A stretch of DNA of 64,000 nucleotides from Hoylesella buccalis ATCC 35310 (GCF_000177075.1 NZ_ADEG01000086.1:57625-121624), one strand, 5' to 3'; shown: positions 25,289 to 36,568, counted from the stretch's first letter. The notes: a model not told the origin generated them from the letters alone. Numbers and translations are program-made.

Positions 25289-25908
25289 TGATAACAGAAA
25301 ATATGAAGAAAATTAAGATGCAGAATAGGAATGAATTAATATTTATGTTTGCTTTCTTAGTCTCTTCCTGTCTCAAGGAGACTGCTGTTCCTATCGAATC
25401 GGCATTCACCATAGAGACATCAGAAGATAAGACCTCACCTGTAACTATTCAACTAAAAAACGAGAGTTATGGGGCAGATGAGTATGAATGGACATTTGAA
25501 GGAGGACAGCCTGGTAGTTTTACGGACAAAAGTCCGGGTAAGGTTGTGTTCACGCAAGCAGGTGAGCACAAAATAACCTTGCGAGTCTGGAATGCTGTAG
25601 AGGAAAGGACAAGTCAGCAGACCCTCAGAGTTGACTCCGCCATGACGATAGACTTTAATTTTACCGTGGCAATCAATGGTATTGCTCCAGGAACTGTCCC
25701 CATCATCAACAAAAGCAAAGGTGGAAGCCAATACGAGTGGGCATTTGAAGGAGGTGTTCCCTCTACATCCAACCGACAGCATCCGGGCACGATAACCTTT
25801 GCGGACGGTGGTGAGCATAAGATTCACCTAAGAGTATTCAATGGCAGTAAATACGAGGAACGTACTAAGGTGCTAACCCTACAACCTCCAATTCAAGCCG
25901 ACTTTTAA
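25288..25908 (+). CDS. Lipoprotein with two PKD-like domains
   Basis: 206 residues from the ATG overlapping the previous stop (TGATG); MKKIKMQNRNEL at 25303 is an alternative start. The signal ends in lipobox VSSC. Two Ig-like PKD units follow, each with the pattern Y.W.FEGG.P....PG...F...GEHKI.LRV.N (DEYEWTFEGGQPGSF and SQYEWAFEGGVPSTS). The protein stops abruptly at PPIQADF, exactly where a third PKD unit would begin, so it may be truncated. Such lipoproteins occur in Bacteroidota surface and secretion systems, including type VI loci; linking it to one here is speculation. Confidence 0.7.
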   Translation: MITENMKKIKMQNRNELIFMFAFLVSSCLKETAVPIESAFTIETSEDKTSPVTIQLKNESYGADEYEWTFEGGQPGSFTDKSPGKVVFTQAGEHKITLRVWNAVEERTSQQTLRVDSAMTIDFNFTVAINGIAPGTVPIINKSKGGSQYEWAFEGGVPSTSNRQHPGTITFADGGEHKIHLRVFNGSKYEERTKVLTLQPPIQADF

Positions 25909-26253
25909 GTCGTACTTCCCTAACGCTGTCTCTTACAACCGTTTTGTTGAACTTGAATGTAAGGTGTTTTTCCCTCTTATGTTCTTTCTTAATCTGCGTG
26001 CATTTGGAAGATGTGCAGGTGTTACATTTGTTGACTCAACAATGAACATTACCCTTAACTTGTCAGAATAAGGTCGGGGTGAACCCGAATTGGGGTAAAA
26101 AATATAATACGCGAGAGTACGTTTTACGGATTCTTTTCGCGCTCTTCACGAACGATAAGTGATGTTGATATACATTTGTTTTCGACGTAAATTATTAAAA
26201 CGAATGCTATATTTTGTTAAATTTTTAAGCTCGTGAAAAATTGAACTTATTAT
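25909..26253. other. Gene-free spacer before the ribosomal protein operons
   Basis: No coding sequence seen. It holds a TCGGG/CCCGA hairpin (26074-26088), with the same stem sequence as the one between rpsN and rpsH, and AT-rich sequence ahead of the rpsL promoter. Confidence 0.45.
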
Positions 26254-26287
26254 TTTGTACGAGTTTTAATTATTATTTGTACCTTTG
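26254..26287 (+). promoter_or_regulatory. Promoter of the str/S10/spc/alpha gene string
   Basis: TACCTTTG at 26280-26287 is a full match to TAnnTTTG. TTTG at 26254-26257 lies 22 bases upstream within an A/T-rich tract. Predicted start near 26294 leaves a ~100-nt leader before rpsL. Confidence 0.7.
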
Positions 26288-26397
26288 CAGCCCGAAAAGG
26301 TTCATTGTATCCTATTTATTCAAAGGGGATATTGTGCCTTCTTTCGATATTGCTTTGATAATATACAAAATAATATATAAAATTAAAAAGTAAAATT

Positions 26398-26781
26398 ATG
26401 CCTACTATTTCACAGTTAGTAAGAAAAGGCAGACGGGTGATTGAAAGCTCGAGCAAGTCGCCGGCTTTGGACAACTGTCCTCAGCGTCGTGGCGTATGCG
26501 TGCGCGTGTATACAACCACTCCAAAAAAGCCTAATTCGGCGATGCGTAAGGTCGCCCGTGTTCGTTTGACCAACCAAAAGGAAGTAAACTCTTACATCCC
26601 AGGAGAAGGACACAACTTGCAAGAGCATAGTATCGTGCTGGTTCGTGGCGGTCGTGTTAAAGATCTTCCTGGTGTGCGTTACCACATCGTTCGCGGAACA
26701 TTGGATACCGCCGGCGTTGCAAACCGCACACAGCGACGTTCTAAATATGGAGCGAAGCGTCCTAAGGCAGCTAAGAAGTAA
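26398..26781 (+). CDS. rpsL: 30S ribosomal protein S12
   Basis: 127 residues. [12 protein letters not shown] at the start and [20 protein letters not shown] in the decoding-centre loop are diagnostic. Lys43-region KKPNSA and the PGVRYH loop, both sites of streptomycin-resistance changes in other species, read as wild type. First gene of the str operon; the next gene, rpsG, is separated by a structured 253-base spacer. Confidence 0.97.
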   Translation: MPTISQLVRKGRRVIESSSKSPALDNCPQRRGVCVRVYTTTPKKPNSAMRKVARVRLTNQKEVNSYIPGEGHNLQEHSIVLVRGGRVKDLPGVRYHIVRGTLDTAGVANRTQRRSKYGAKRPKAAKK

Positions 26782-26793
26782 GCTGAATACAGG

Positions 26794-26901
26794 AAAGATT
26801 CTAAATCAGCGGGTTCTGTGGTTGGTAAGAATGTAGGTGATACATGACTTCAGAACCGGAGATTGGAAAATGGCTCAAGAGCCCAGTGACTTAGAATCTT
26901 T
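26794..26901 (+). promoter_or_regulatory. Structured RNA in the rpsL-rpsG spacer, candidate S7 autoregulatory site
   Basis: A perfect 11-bp stem (AAAGATTCTAA at 26794-26804 with 26891-26901) closes two inner hairpins: GGTTCTG/CAGAACC (26812-26818/26851-26857) and GGCTC/GAGCC (26872-26883). Together they make a three-way junction. In E. coli S7 represses its operon by binding the rpsL-rpsG spacer; the position is the same but no sequence similarity is claimed. Confidence 0.55.
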
Positions 26902-27034
26902 TCTTTATCCCATTAAAATAATATTTATCGTTTTGCTGGAGAATTATTATCAAGGTTGAGTAAATGCTCAAGAGTGAGTGTTGAAGATCAAAACAATAAC
27001 AGCCTCCGCAGACACAATTTTTTATTAAGTAAAA

Positions 27035-27511
27035 ATGAGAAAAGCAAAACCAAAGAAGCGTGTGATCTTGCCAGATCCAATCTTCAATGACAAGAATGTA
27101 TCTAAGTTTGTCAATCACTTGATGTACGATGGAAAGAAAAATACAGCGTACGAAATCTTCTACAAAGCTCTGGACACCGTAAAGGCTAAGATGGGCGATG
27201 AAGAAAAATCTCCATTAGAAATTTGGAAGCAGGCGTTGGATAACATCACTCCGCAGGTGGAGGTGAAAAGCCGTCGTATCGGTGGTGCCACATTCCAGGT
27301 GCCAACGGAAATCCGTCCTGATCGTAAGCAGAGTGTGTCAATGAAAAACTTGATACAGTACGCACGGAAGCGTGGCGGAAAGAGCATGGCAGATAAGCTC
27401 GCAGCAGAGATTATGGATGCCTTTAACAACCAAGGTGGCGCTTATAAGCGTAAAGAAGATATGCACCGCATGGCAGAGGCTAACCGCGCATTCGCTCACT
27501 TCAGATTTTAA
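27035..27511 (+). CDS. rpsG: 30S ribosomal protein S7
   Basis: 158 residues with [36 protein letters not shown] and the C-terminal [11 protein letters not shown]7 nucleates assembly of the 30S head and contacts the exit-site tRNA. It sits between the structured spacer and fusA, 25 bases from the latter. Confidence 0.97.
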   Translation: MRKAKPKKRVILPDPIFNDKNVSKFVNHLMYDGKKNTAYEIFYKALDTVKAKMGDEEKSPLEIWKQALDNITPQVEVKSRRIGGATFQVPTEIRPDRKQSVSMKNLIQYARKRGGKSMADKLAAEIMDAFNNQGGAYKRKEDMHRMAEANRAFAHFRF

Positions 27512-27536
27512 CTATATAAAATAAGGTAAAAAGACA

Positions 27537-29651
27537 ATGGCAAATCGCGATTTACATTTAACACGTAACATAGGTATCATGGCCCACATCGATGCCGGTA
27601 AAACAACAACTTCTGAGCGTATCTTGTTCTATACAGGAAAAACTCATAAGATTGGTGAGGTGCATGATGGAGCAGCTACCATGGACTGGATGGCCCAGGA
27701 ACAGGAACGTGGTATTACCATTACTTCTGCTGCGACAACCTGTACCTGGAAATATTTAGGAAAAGCTTTCAAGATTAACCTGATTGATACTCCGGGACAC
27801 GTCGACTTTACCGCTGAGGTAGAACGTTCTTTGCGTGTGCTCGACGGTGCAGTAGCAACCTATTCTGCTGCCGATGGTGTACAGCCACAGTCGGAAACAG
27901 TGTGGCGTCAGGCTGATAAATATAATGTACCGCGCATAGGATATGTGAACAAGATGGACCGTTCTGGTGCAAACTTCTTCGAGACTGTTCAGCAGATGAG
28001 AGACATCTTGGGTGCGAATCCTTGTCCAATTCAGATACCAATCGGTGCAGAAGAAAACTTCAAAGGGGTAGTAGACCTTATTAAAATGAAGGCGATGTAT
28101 TGGCACGACGAAACTATGGGTGCTGAATACGACATTGCTGATATCCCAGCTGAGTTGGTGGACGAAGCAAACGAGTGGAGAGAGAAATTATTAGATTCAG
28201 CTGCTAGCTTTGACGATGACTTGATGGAGAAATACCTTGAGGGTCAAGAAATCGATGAGGTGCAGTTGATCAAAGCAATCCGTAAGGGAACTTGTGCCAT
28301 GGAGCTGACTCCGATGGTACTGGGATCATCCTATAAAAACAAGGGTGTTCAGCCTTTATTGGATTATATTTGTGCATTCTTGCCATCACCTTTGGATACT
28401 GAGGCTGTTGTCGGTACTAATCCTGATACAGATGAGGAAGAAGATCGTAAGCCTTCTGAAGAAGAGCCGACATCTGCTTTGGCATTTAAGATTGCGACAG
28501 ACCCATTCATGGGACGTTTGGTATTCTTCCGTGTTTATTCGGGTAAAGTCGTAGCAGGATCGTATGTCTACAATCCTCGTACAGGTAAAAAAGAGCGTAT
28601 CAGTCGTTTGTTCCAGATGGACTCTCATAAAGAAATTCCGATGGACTCAATTGATGCGGGTGATATCGGCGCCGGTGTTGGATTCAAGGATATTCGTACG
28701 GGTGACACCTTGTGCGATGAGGCTAAGCCTATCGTATTGGAGTCTATGACATTCCCCGATACCGTGATATCGATTGCCGTTGAACCCAAGAGTCAGGCAG
28801 ATATCGCTAAGTTGGATAACGGTTTGGCCAAGTTGGCAGAAGAAGACCCAACATTTACAGTTCGCACCGACGAGCAGAGTGGTCAGACGATTATCTCTGG
28901 TATGGGTGAGTTGCACTTGGATATCATTATTGACCGTTTGAAGCGTGAATTCAAGGTTGAATGTAACCAGGGCAAGCCACAGGTTAACTATAAGGAGGCT
29001 ATCACCAAGGATGTAACCTTGCGTGAAGTTTATAAGAAACAAAGTGGTGGTCGTGGTAAATTTGCCGACATTATCGTTACTGTAGGTCCAAAGGACGAGG
29101 ATTATACCGAAGGCGACTTGCAGTTCGTTAACGAGGTTAAAGGTGGTAACGTGCCTAAGGAATTCATTCCTTCTGTACAGAAGGGCTTCCAAGATTGCCT
29201 GAAGAATGGTGTTTTGGGTGGTTTCCCTGTAACTGGCTTAAAGGTTACGTTAACAGATGGATCTTTCCACCCTGTTGACTCTGACCAATTGTCTTTCGAG
29301 CTTGCCGCACACAATGCATTCAAGAATGCTTGTCCGAAGGCTGGTCCTGTTTTGATGGAGCCTATCATGAAAGTGGAAGTGGTGACACCAGAAGAGAACA
29401 TGGGTGACGTAATTGGCGACTTGAATAAGCGCCGCGGTCTTGTACAAGGCATGGATGAGGCGCGCAGCGGTGCCCGTATCGTTAAAGCGATGGTGCCATT
29501 GGCAGAGATGTTTGGTTATGTAACCGCATTGCGTACCATCACCTCTGGACGTGCAACCAGTTCGATGGAATATGATCATCATGCACCCGTCTCTACTTCT
29601 ATTGCGAAGACGGTGCTTGAGGAGGTTAATGGTAAAGCAGATCTTTTGTAA
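27537..29651 (+). CDS. fusA: Elongation factor G
   Basis: 704 residues. The GTPase domain shows the P-loop AHIDAGKTT, switch [10 protein letters not shown] and NKMD. Domains II-V follow, with [11 protein letters not shown] and [11 protein letters not shown] in domain IV/V. It drives tRNA-mRNA translocation. No tuf gene follows; the S10 operon begins 94 bases later, the usual arrangement in this phylum. Confidence 0.97.
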   Translation: MANRDLHLTRNIGIMAHIDAGKTTTSERILFYTGKTHKIGEVHDGAATMDWMAQEQERGITITSAATTCTWKYLGKAFKINLIDTPGHVDFTAEVERSLRVLDGAVATYSAADGVQPQSETVWRQADKYNVPRIGYVNKMDRSGANFFETVQQMRDILGANPCPIQIPIGAEENFKGVVDLIKMKAMYWHDETMGAEYDIADIPAELVDEANEWREKLLDSAASFDDDLMEKYLEGQEIDEVQLIKAIRKGTCAMELTPMVLGSSYKNKGVQPLLDYICAFLPSPLDTEAVVGTNPDTDEEEDRKPSEEEPTSALAFKIATDPFMGRLVFFRVYSGKVVAGSYVYNPRTGKKERISRLFQMDSHKEIPMDSIDAGDIGAGVGFKDIRTGDTLCDEAKPIVLESMTFPDTVISIAVEPKSQADIAKLDNGLAKLAEEDPTFTVRTDEQSGQTIISGMGELHLDIIIDRLKREFKVECNQGKPQVNYKEAITKDVTLREVYKKQSGGRGKFADIIVTVGPKDEDYTEGDLQFVNEVKGGNVPKEFIPSVQKGFQDCLKNGVLGGFPVTGLKVTLTDGSFHPVDSDQLSFELAAHNAFKNACPKAGPVLMEPIMKVEVVTPEENMGDVIGDLNKRRGLVQGMDEARSGARIVKAMVPLAEMFGYVTALRTITSGRATSSMEYDHHAPVSTSIAKTVLEEVNGKADLL

Positions 29652-29675
29652 GAAATCAAAATCAGGACAGAGAAT

Positions 29676-29705
29676 CACGTCTTAGCGTATGACTCTTAAG
29701 ACGTG
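29676..29705 (+). promoter_or_regulatory. Hairpin in the fusA-rpsJ spacer
   Basis: CACGTCTTA (29676-29684) pairs perfectly with TAAGACGTG (29697-29705), loop 12 bases. There is no T-run after it, so it is not a typical terminator. It may be a processing or regulatory site at the str/S10 operon junction. Confidence 0.45.
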
Positions 29706-29745
29706 TATCTCTCTCCTCTTAATAAATAACTAACAAATATCAAAG

Positions 29746-30051
29746 ATGAGTCAAAAAATTAGAATTAAGCTGAAGTCTTACGACCACCAGTTGGTTGACA
29801 AATCAGCCGAGAAAATTGTGAAGGCAGTTAAGGCAACAGGTGCTATTGTCAGTGGTCCAATTCCATTGCCTACTCACAAGAGAATTTTCACCGTGAACCG
29901 CAGTACTTTCGTGAACAAGAAAGCACGTGAGCAGTTTCAACTCTCAAACTTCAAGCGTTTGATAGATATCTATAGCTCATCAGCTAAGACAGTTGATGCT
30001 TTGATGAAGTTGGATCTGCCAAGTGGTGTTGAGGTAGAAATCAAGGTGTAA
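29746..30051 (+). CDS. rpsJ: 30S ribosomal protein S10
   Basis: 101 residues: [37 protein letters not shown], then [18 protein letters not shown]. First gene of the S10 operon. S10 is part of the 30S head and also partners NusB in antitermination. An unusually long 133-base spacer with 8-bp repeats separates it from rplC. Confidence 0.97.
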   Translation: MSQKIRIKLKSYDHQLVDKSAEKIVKAVKATGAIVSGPIPLPTHKRIFTVNRSTFVNKKAREQFQLSNFKRLIDIYSSSAKTVDALMKLDLPSGVEVEIKV

Positions 30052-30109
30052 ATAAACGTGTGAAAAGTTTTTTCGTAGATGAGTATGAGAAAATGATTAG
30101 AGAAGTATA

Positions 30110-30173
30110 AACTTGTCAACTCGTCAACTCGTCAACTAAAAAACTCATAAACTAAAAAACTCATAAACTAATA
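30110..30173. repeat. 8-bp-period repeat in the rpsJ-rplC spacer
   Basis: Eight consecutive 8-base units (AACTTGTC, AACTCGTC twice, AACTAAAA, AACTCATA and so on). On the minus strand they read GTTTATGA, GTTGACGA and the like, the same family as positions 1-152. It lies inside a transcribed ribosomal operon. Confidence 0.75.
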
Positions 30174-30184
30174 ATTTTATTGAA

Positions 30185-30799
30185 ATGCCAGGATTAATTG
30201 GAAGAAAAATCGGAATGACATCCGTTTTCAGTGCCGACGGTAAAAATATACCGTGCACTGTTATCGAAGCTGGTCCTTGTGTTGTAACCCAGGTAAAAAC
30301 AGAAGAAACTGACGGTTACAAGGCTCTTCAATTAGGTTTCGGAGAAGCAAAGGAAAAGAGAACAACCAAACCTTTGTTGGGAACCTTCAAGAAAGCCGGC
30401 ACAACACCTAAAAAGCACTTGGTCGAGTTCAAATTTGATGGGGAGTATAACCTGGGTGACACTATTACTGTTGAGTTGTTTAACGATACAGAATTCGTTG
30501 ACGTAATAGGCACCTCGAAAGGTAAAGGCTTCCAGGGCGTAGTTAAGCGTCACGGATTCGGCGGCGTAGGTCAGCGTACACACGGTCAGGATGACCGAGC
30601 TCGTAAGCCGGGTGCTATTGGTGCATGTTCTTATCCAGCTAAAGTGTTTAAGGGTATGCGCATGGGCGGCCAGATGGGTGGTGACAGAGTCACAACTCAG
30701 AATCTGAGAGTGTTAAAAGTGATTCCAGAGAAGAACCTGTTGATTGTCAAGGGCTCGTTTGCTGGATGCAATGGTTCAACTGTTTTAATTGAGAAATAA
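30185..30799 (+). CDS. rplC: 50S ribosomal protein L3
   Basis: 204 residues: [15 protein letters not shown] start, [14 protein letters not shown] and [12 protein letters not shown] near the peptidyl-transferase-facing loop, [13 protein letters not shown]. The stop overlaps the ATG of rplD by one base, implying coupled translation. Confidence 0.97.
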   Translation: MPGLIGRKIGMTSVFSADGKNIPCTVIEAGPCVVTQVKTEETDGYKALQLGFGEAKEKRTTKPLLGTFKKAGTTPKKHLVEFKFDGEYNLGDTITVELFNDTEFVDVIGTSKGKGFQGVVKRHGFGGVGQRTHGQDDRARKPGAIGACSYPAKVFKGMRMGGQMGGDRVTTQNLRVLKVIPEKNLLIVKGSFAGCNGSTVLIEK

Positions 30800-31428
30800 T
30801 GGAAGTTAGCGTATTAAATATCAATGGTCAGGAAACTGGAAGAAAGGTTACGTTGAACGAAGCTATCTTCGGAATAGAGCCAAACGACCATGTGCTATAT
30901 CTTGATGTAAAGCAGTATCTTGCAAATCAGCGTCAAGGAACAGCTAAGTCGAAAGAGAGAAGTGAGTTGAGTGGTTCTACTCGCAAACTTGGTCGCCAGA
31001 AAGGTGGTGGCGGTGCACGTCGTGGTGACATCAACTCGCCATTGCTTGTTGGTGGAGCTCGTGTGTTTGGTCCAAAACCACGTGACTATCGCTTTAAATT
31101 GAATAAAAAAGTAAAGAATCTTGCACGTAGATCGGCTTTGTCATACAAAGCACAGGAGAACGCAATCGTTATCGTGGAAGACTTTACTTTGGATGCTCCA
31201 AAGACTAAAGATTTCGTAAATATTGCAAAAAATCTTAAAGTAGAGGGCAAGAAGTCGCTCCTGGTTTTGCCAGAAGCAAATAAAAATGTATATTTGTCGG
31301 CTCGTAATCTGCAACAAGCAGATGTGATGACGGCATCTACACTCAATACTTATAAAGTTTTGAATGCAGATGTTCTTGTTGTGACAGAAAACTCGTTGAA
31401 GGTGATCGACAATATCTTAATTAAATAA
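30799..31428 (+). CDS. rplD: 50S ribosomal protein L4
   Basis: 209 residues with the extended loop region [28 protein letters not shown], which lines the exit tunnel, and a C-terminal globular part ending VIDNILIK. In some bacteria L4 represses the S10 operon; no leader for that was identified here. Confidence 0.97.
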   Translation: MEVSVLNINGQETGRKVTLNEAIFGIEPNDHVLYLDVKQYLANQRQGTAKSKERSELSGSTRKLGRQKGGGGARRGDINSPLLVGGARVFGPKPRDYRFKLNKKVKNLARRSALSYKAQENAIVIVEDFTLDAPKTKDFVNIAKNLKVEGKKSLLVLPEANKNVYLSARNLQQADVMTASTLNTYKVLNADVLVVTENSLKVIDNILIK

Positions 31429-31444
31429 AAGGAGACAATAGAAC

Positions 31445-31789
31445 ATGGCATATATCATTAAACCATTGGTCACTGAGAAGATGACTAAGATTACAGACAA
31501 GTCTTCTATTGAAAAAACTTATAAGGTGAAGGGCGAGGACCGCACAAAGGTTGCAGAACTGAAGTACGGCTTCATCGTTCGTCCAGAAGCCGATAAGCTC
31601 CAAATTAAGAAAGAGATTGAAAGTCTGTACAATGTTACAGTAATAAATGTGAACACAGCTCGCTACGCTGGGAAGCGCTCAAGCCGCTATACTCGCGCTG
31701 GACTTGTGAAGGGACAGAAAGCTGCGTTCAAGAAAGCAATCGTCACTCTGAAAGAGGGCGATACAATTGATTTTTACAGCAATATTTAA
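31445..31789 (+). CDS. rplW: 50S ribosomal protein L23
   Basis: 114 residues, somewhat longer than the ~95-100 common elsewhere because of a charged insertion (TDKSSIEKTYKVKGEDR). KPLVTEKMTK at the start and the RRSSRYTRAGLVKGQK-like segment identify it. L23 sits at the tunnel exit and docks trigger factor and SRP. Confidence 0.95.
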   Translation: MAYIIKPLVTEKMTKITDKSSIEKTYKVKGEDRTKVAELKYGFIVRPEADKLQIKKEIESLYNVTVINVNTARYAGKRSSRYTRAGLVKGQKAAFKKAIVTLKEGDTIDFYSNI

Positions 31790-31797
31790 AATAAAAA

Positions 31798-32622
<825 letters not shown>

Positions 32623-32644
32623 TCAAGTAAACTAAGAGTAAAAT

Positions 32645-32911
32645 ATGAGTCGTTCACTTAAGAAAGGTCCGTATATCAACGTAGCTCTGGAAAAGAAAAT
32701 TCTCGCAATGAATGAGAGTGGAAAGAAGAGCGTTGTTAAAACATGGGCAAGAGCTTCAATGATTTCCCCTGATTTCGTGGGTCACACTGTTGCAGTCCAT
32801 AACGGAAATAAATTTATCCCTGTTTACGTTACAGAAAACATGGTTGGACATAGGTTGGGAGAGTTTTCTCCAACTCGTCGTTTTGGTGGCCATGCCGGTA
32901 ACAAGAAATAA
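32645..32911 (+). CDS. rpsS: 30S ribosomal protein S19
   Basis: 88 residues: [48 protein letters not shown]. Head protein of the 30S subunit; normal length and order in the S10 operon. Confidence 0.97.
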   Translation: MSRSLKKGPYINVALEKKILAMNESGKKSVVKTWARASMISPDFVGHTVAVHNGNKFIPVYVTENMVGHRLGEFSPTRRFGGHAGNKK

Positions 32912-32944
32912 TAGGGACAAACCATTTAAAAGTAAAAATTAATA

Positions 32945-33349
32945 ATGGGAGCAAGAAAGCATATAGCGGCTGAAAAATTAAAAGAAGCCCGCAAAAATTT
33001 ATACTTCGCAAAGCTCAAAGGTGTTCCTTCATCACCCCGAAAAATGCGCTATGTAGTAGACATGATTCGAGGTATGGAAGTTAACCGCGCTCTCGGAGTA
33101 TTGAGATTCTCAAAAAAGCAAGCTGCTCAAGATATAGAGAAGTTACTTCTTTCTGCAATTGCTAACTGGGAAGCTAAGAATGATCGTAAGGCTGAAGATG
33201 GAGAGTTATTCGTCAGCCGTGTCTTCGTAGATGAAGGTGTTACGATGAAGCGTATGAGACCGGCACCGCAGGGTCGTGGGTACAGAATTCGTAAGCGTAG
33301 TAACCATGTTACTTTGTTTGTTGATGCCAAAACTAATGACGAAAAATAA
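32945..33349 (+). CDS. rplV: 50S ribosomal protein L22
   Basis: 134 residues: [39 protein letters not shown], then the tunnel-lining hairpin [23 protein letters not shown]. The residues at the macrolide-relevant hairpin appear intact. Confidence 0.97.
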   Translation: MGARKHIAAEKLKEARKNLYFAKLKGVPSSPRKMRYVVDMIRGMEVNRALGVLRFSKKQAAQDIEKLLLSAIANWEAKNDRKAEDGELFVSRVFVDEGVTMKRMRPAPQGRGYRIRKRSNHVTLFVDAKTNDEK

Positions 33350-33357
33350 TAAATAGA

Positions 33358-34089
33358 ATGGGACAGAAAGTTAATCCAATAAGCAATCGACTTGGAATTA
33401 TCCGTGGTTGGGATTCAAATTGGTTCGGTGGTAAGGACTTCGGAGACAACCTTGTAGAGGACAGGAAAATCCGCAAGTATCTTAATGAGCGTTTGGCTAA
33501 AGCTAGTCTTTCACGCATTATCATTGAACGTACCTTGAAGCTCGTTACCATTACTATTTGTACAGCAAGACCTGGTATCGTCATTGGTAAAGGTGGTCAA
33601 GATGTAGATAAACTTAAGGAAGAATTGAAGAATCTTTTCAATAAAGAAATTCAAATCAATATCTTTGAGGTGAAGAAGCCTGAGCTCGACGCCAACATTG
33701 TAGCAAACAATATCGCTCGTCAAGTAGAAGGTAAAATCGCTTACCGCCGTGCTATCAAGATGGCCATCCAAAATACCATGCGCGCAGGTGCAGAGGGTAT
33801 CAAGGTCCAAATATCTGGACGTTTGAATGGTGCAGAAATGGCACGTAAGGAAATGTATAAAGAAGGTCGTACGCCTTTGCATACATTCCGTGCTGACATC
33901 GATTACTGCCAGACAGAAGCGCTTACGAAAGTAGGTTTGCTTGGCATCAAAGTTTGGATTTGTCGTGGAGAAGTTTATGGTAAGCAAGAATTGACACCAA
34001 ACTTCACACAGGATAAGACGAATAATGGTCGTCCAAACGGTGGCCGTAACGGTGGTCGTGGTAATCGTAGAAGAAACAATAACCGTTAA
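33358..34089 (+). CDS. rpsC: 30S ribosomal protein S3
   Basis: 243 residues: [15 protein letters not shown]-domain motif [12 protein letters not shown], then [10 protein letters not shown] and a C-terminal Asn/Arg/Gly-rich tail ([21 protein letters not shown]). S3 lines the mRNA entry tunnel. The tail is longer and more repetitive than in E. coli. Confidence 0.97.
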   Translation: MGQKVNPISNRLGIIRGWDSNWFGGKDFGDNLVEDRKIRKYLNERLAKASLSRIIIERTLKLVTITICTARPGIVIGKGGQDVDKLKEELKNLFNKEIQINIFEVKKPELDANIVANNIARQVEGKIAYRRAIKMAIQNTMRAGAEGIKVQISGRLNGAEMARKEMYKEGRTPLHTFRADIDYCQTEALTKVGLLGIKVWICRGEVYGKQELTPNFTQDKTNNGRPNGGRNGGRGNRRRNNNR

Positions 34090-34103
34090 AAGAAAAAGTT
34101 ATC

Positions 34104-34532
34104 ATGTTACAGCCAAAAAGAGTAAAATATAGAAGACCTCAAGATGGACGTGGAAATAAGGGAAACGCCCACAGAGGAACACAGCTCGTTTTCGGTTCAT
34201 TCGGTATCAAGACGCTTGAACCCAAATGGATCGATAGCCGACAGATAGAAGCTGCACGTGTAGCAGTAAACCGTTACATGCAGCGTGAAGGACAAGTCTG
34301 GATACGAATCTTCCCGGACAAACCAATCACTCGTAAGCCTGCCGATGTCCGCATGGGTAAAGGTAAAGGTGATCCCATGGGATGGGTGGCTCCAGTTACG
34401 CCAGGACGTATCCTCTTTGAAGTAGAAGGTGTAAGCTTTGATGTAGCTAAAGAGGCACTGCGCTTAGCAGCTCAGAAGTTGCCTGTGAAGACAAAGTTTG
34501 TTGTACGACGTGATTACGATAAAAACGCTTAA
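34104..34532 (+). CDS. rplP: 50S ribosomal protein L16
   Basis: 142 residues: [34 protein letters not shown], and the C-terminal [15 protein letters not shown]16 organises the tRNA-binding side of the large subunit. Three bases separate it from rpmC. Confidence 0.97.
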   Translation: MLQPKRVKYRRPQDGRGNKGNAHRGTQLVFGSFGIKTLEPKWIDSRQIEAARVAVNRYMQREGQVWIRIFPDKPITRKPADVRMGKGKGDPMGWVAPVTPGRILFEVEGVSFDVAKEALRLAAQKLPVKTKFVVRRDYDKNA

Positions 34533-34535
34533 GCT

Positions 34536-34730
34536 ATGAAGATGACAGAATTAAAAGGACTCGCTGAAAAGGACTTGCGAGAGAAGCTAGAGAATGCAGA
34601 GGCAGCTTACAATCAGATGAAGCTAAATCATGCAGTATCTCCTTTGGAGAATCCATCTCAGATAAAGATAGCTCGTCGTGACATCGCACGTATGAAAACT
34701 GAACTGCAGCAGAGAGAACTTAATAAATAA
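34536..34730 (+). CDS. rpmC: 50S ribosomal protein L29
   Basis: 64 residues, helical hairpin typical of L29: [45 protein letters not shown] at 34536; a second in-frame ATG at 34542. It is followed directly by rpsQ. Confidence 0.95.
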   Translation: MKMTELKGLAEKDLREKLENAEAAYNQMKLNHAVSPLENPSQIKIARRDIARMKTELQQRELNK

Positions 34731-34741
34731 CAATGGTTCAG

Positions 34742-34998
34742 ATGGAAACAAGAAATTTAAGAAAAGTAAGACAGGGTGTCGTTGTTAGCAACAGCATGGA
34801 TAAGACCATCGTCATTGCATCAAAGTTCAAGGAGAAGCACCCTATATATGGTAAGTTTGTTCAGAAAACAAAAAATACCATGTACACGATGAAAAGAATG
34901 AGGCTAATGTAGGTGATACAGTTCTCATTATGGAGACACGTCCTTTGTCAAGAACAAAGAGATGGAGATTAGTTCAAATAGTAGAAAAAGCTAAGTAA
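34742..34998 (+). CDS. rpsQ: 30S ribosomal protein S17, interrupted by an apparent one-base deletion
   Basis: The N-terminal half reads [15 protein letters not shown] then [23 protein letters not shown] in one frame. At the A-run 34870-34875 the frame is lost and a stop appears at 34910. Continuing in the next frame gives [25 protein letters not shown] and a normal L..VEKAK end at 34998. One extra A (A7 instead of A6) restores a normal ~85-residue S17. S17 is a primary 16S rRNA-binding protein that helps start 30S assembly. Since the remainder is well conserved, a sequencing or assembly slip is the simplest explanation; a recent mutation or transcriptional slippage are alternatives. An in-frame ATG lies 9 bases further upstream at 34733. 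Confidence 0.85.
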
Positions 34999-35000
34999 TT

Positions 35001-35366
35001 ATGATACAGGCAGAATCAAAACTTACAGTATGTGATAACAGCGGCGCACGCGAAGCTCTTTGCATCCGTGTTCTCGGTGGTACCGGTCGCCGTTATGCAA
35101 GTGTGGGAGACGTTATTGTTGTTTCAGTGAAAAACGTAATTCCATCAAGTGATTTGAAAAAAGGTGCAGTATCTAAGGCTTTAGTCGTTCGTACAAAGAA
35201 AGAGATTCGTCGTCCGGATGGTTCATACATTCGTTTCGACGATAATGCTTGTGTTTTATTGAACAATGCTGGCGAGATAAGAGGAAGCCGTATCTTCGGT
35301 CCTGTCGCTCGTGAGTTGCGTGCAATAAACATGAAAGTGGTTTCTTTGGCACCAGAGGTTCTTTAA
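35001..35366 (+). CDS. rplN: 50S ribosomal protein L14
   Basis: 121 residues: [47 protein letters not shown]. Binds 23S rRNA at the subunit interface. Two bases after the rpsQ stop. Confidence 0.97.
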   Translation: MIQAESKLTVCDNSGAREALCIRVLGGTGRRYASVGDVIVVSVKNVIPSSDLKKGAVSKALVVRTKKEIRRPDGSYIRFDDNACVLLNNAGEIRGSRIFGPVARELRAINMKVVSLAPEVL

Positions 35367-35385
35367 TTATTAAAATTACAAGTAA

Positions 35386-35703
35386 ATGAGTAAGTTACAT
35401 ATAAAGAAAGACGATACAGTGATTGTACTGTCCGGTTCGGATAAAGGCAAGACTGGAAAGGTGCTCAAAGTGTTGGTCGACGAAGAACGTGCCATCGTTG
35501 AGGGTGTGAATGTTGTAGCCAGGAGCACAAAACCTTCTGCTAAGACTCCCCAAGGAGGCATTGTTAGGCAGGAAGCACCTATACATATCTCGAATTTGAG
35601 TTTAATAGACCCAAAGAGTGGCAAGGCTACTCGTATTTCTATCAAACGAGAAGGTAAGAAAGTGATACGAATCGCCAAAAAATCAGGGGAGGAAATCAAA
35701 TAA
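35386..35703 (+). CDS. rplX: 50S ribosomal protein L24
   Basis: 105 residues with the KOW motif ([20 protein letters not shown]) and [16 protein letters not shown]. An early large-subunit assembly protein. It nearly abuts rplE (1-base gap). Confidence 0.97.
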   Translation: MSKLHIKKDDTVIVLSGSDKGKTGKVLKVLVDEERAIVEGVNVVARSTKPSAKTPQGGIVRQEAPIHISNLSLIDPKSGKATRISIKREGKKVIRIAKKSGEEIK

Positions 35704-35704
35704 T

Positions 35705-36259
35705 ATGGATACAGCGCAATTCAAGAAAACTTATAAAGAGAAAATCGCTCCAGCATTGAAGGAACAGTTTCACTACTCTTCAACAATGGAGGTTCCCGTT
35801 CTCAAAAAAATCGTCATCAATCAAGGACTTGGTAATGCAACTGAGGACAAGAAGATTATTGACGTTGCGGTGAATGAAATTTCATCTATTACCGGTCAGA
35901 AAGCTGTTACGACCTATTCTAAGAAGGATATTGCAAACTTCAAACTTCGTAAGAAAATGCCGATTGGTGTGATGGTAACCTTACGTCGCGAGCGTATGTA
36001 TGAGTTCTTGGAAAAACTCGTACGTGTAGCTTTGCCTCGTATTCGTGACTTCAAAGGTATTGAAAGCAAGTTTGATGGACGCGGAAATTATACACTGGGT
36101 ATTGAAGAGCAAATCATCTTCCCGGAAATCAATATCGATGCGATTGATCGTATACAGGGTATGAACATCACTTTTGTCACGTCTGCCAAGACTGATGAAG
36201 AGGGATACGCATTGCTCAAAGGTTTCGGTCTTCCATTTAAGAACGCAAAAAACGATTAA
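35705..36259 (+). CDS. rplE: 50S ribosomal protein L5
   Basis: 184 residues: [18 protein letters not shown], then [19 protein letters not shown] and [13 protein letters not shown]. Binds 5S rRNA. It includes an A7 run (35813-35819) that is in frame, useful as a control for the A-run losses in rpsQ and glyS. Confidence 0.97.
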   Translation: MDTAQFKKTYKEKIAPALKEQFHYSSTMEVPVLKKIVINQGLGNATEDKKIIDVAVNEISSITGQKAVTTYSKKDIANFKLRKKMPIGVMVTLRRERMYEFLEKLVRVALPRIRDFKGIESKFDGRGNYTLGIEEQIIFPEINIDAIDRIQGMNITFVTSAKTDEEGYALLKGFGLPFKNAKND

Positions 36260-36265
36260 AAGAAT

Positions 36266-36568
36266 ATGGCAAAAGAATCAATGAAAGCTCGCGAAATTAA
36301 GCGTGCGAAGCTAGTAGCTCGCTACGCTGAAAAACGCGCAGCTCTTAAAAAGGTTATTGCAACAACAGAGGATCCTGCGGAAGCTTACGAGGCTGCTCGT
36401 AAATTGCAGTCAATTCCTAAGAATGCGAATCCTATCCGCCTTCATAACCGTTGCAAGGTTACGGGACGTCCAAAAGGATATATCCGCCAGTTCGGCCTTT
36501 CTCGTATTCAATTCAGAGAAATGGCTTCGGCAGGATTGATTCCAGGCGTTAAGAAGGCTAGTTGGTAA
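36266..36568 (+). CDS. rpsN: 30S ribosomal protein S14 (zinc-free type)
   Basis: 100 residues: [16 protein letters not shown], then [33 protein letters not shown]. The length and the absence of CxxC pairs show the long, zinc-independent form. An 86-base spacer with a hairpin separates it from rpsH. Confidence 0.96.
   Translation: MAKESMKAREIKRAKLVARYAEKRAALKKVIATTEDPAEAYEAARKLQSIPKNANPIRLHNRCKVTGRPKGYIRQFGLSRIQFREMASAGLIPGVKKASW

Noticed and set aside
34866..34915. Programmed frameshift in rpsQ
   Set aside because: A6 without a stimulatory structure or slippery heptamer that I can see; a sequence error or mutation is simpler, and glyS shows the same kind of anomaly.
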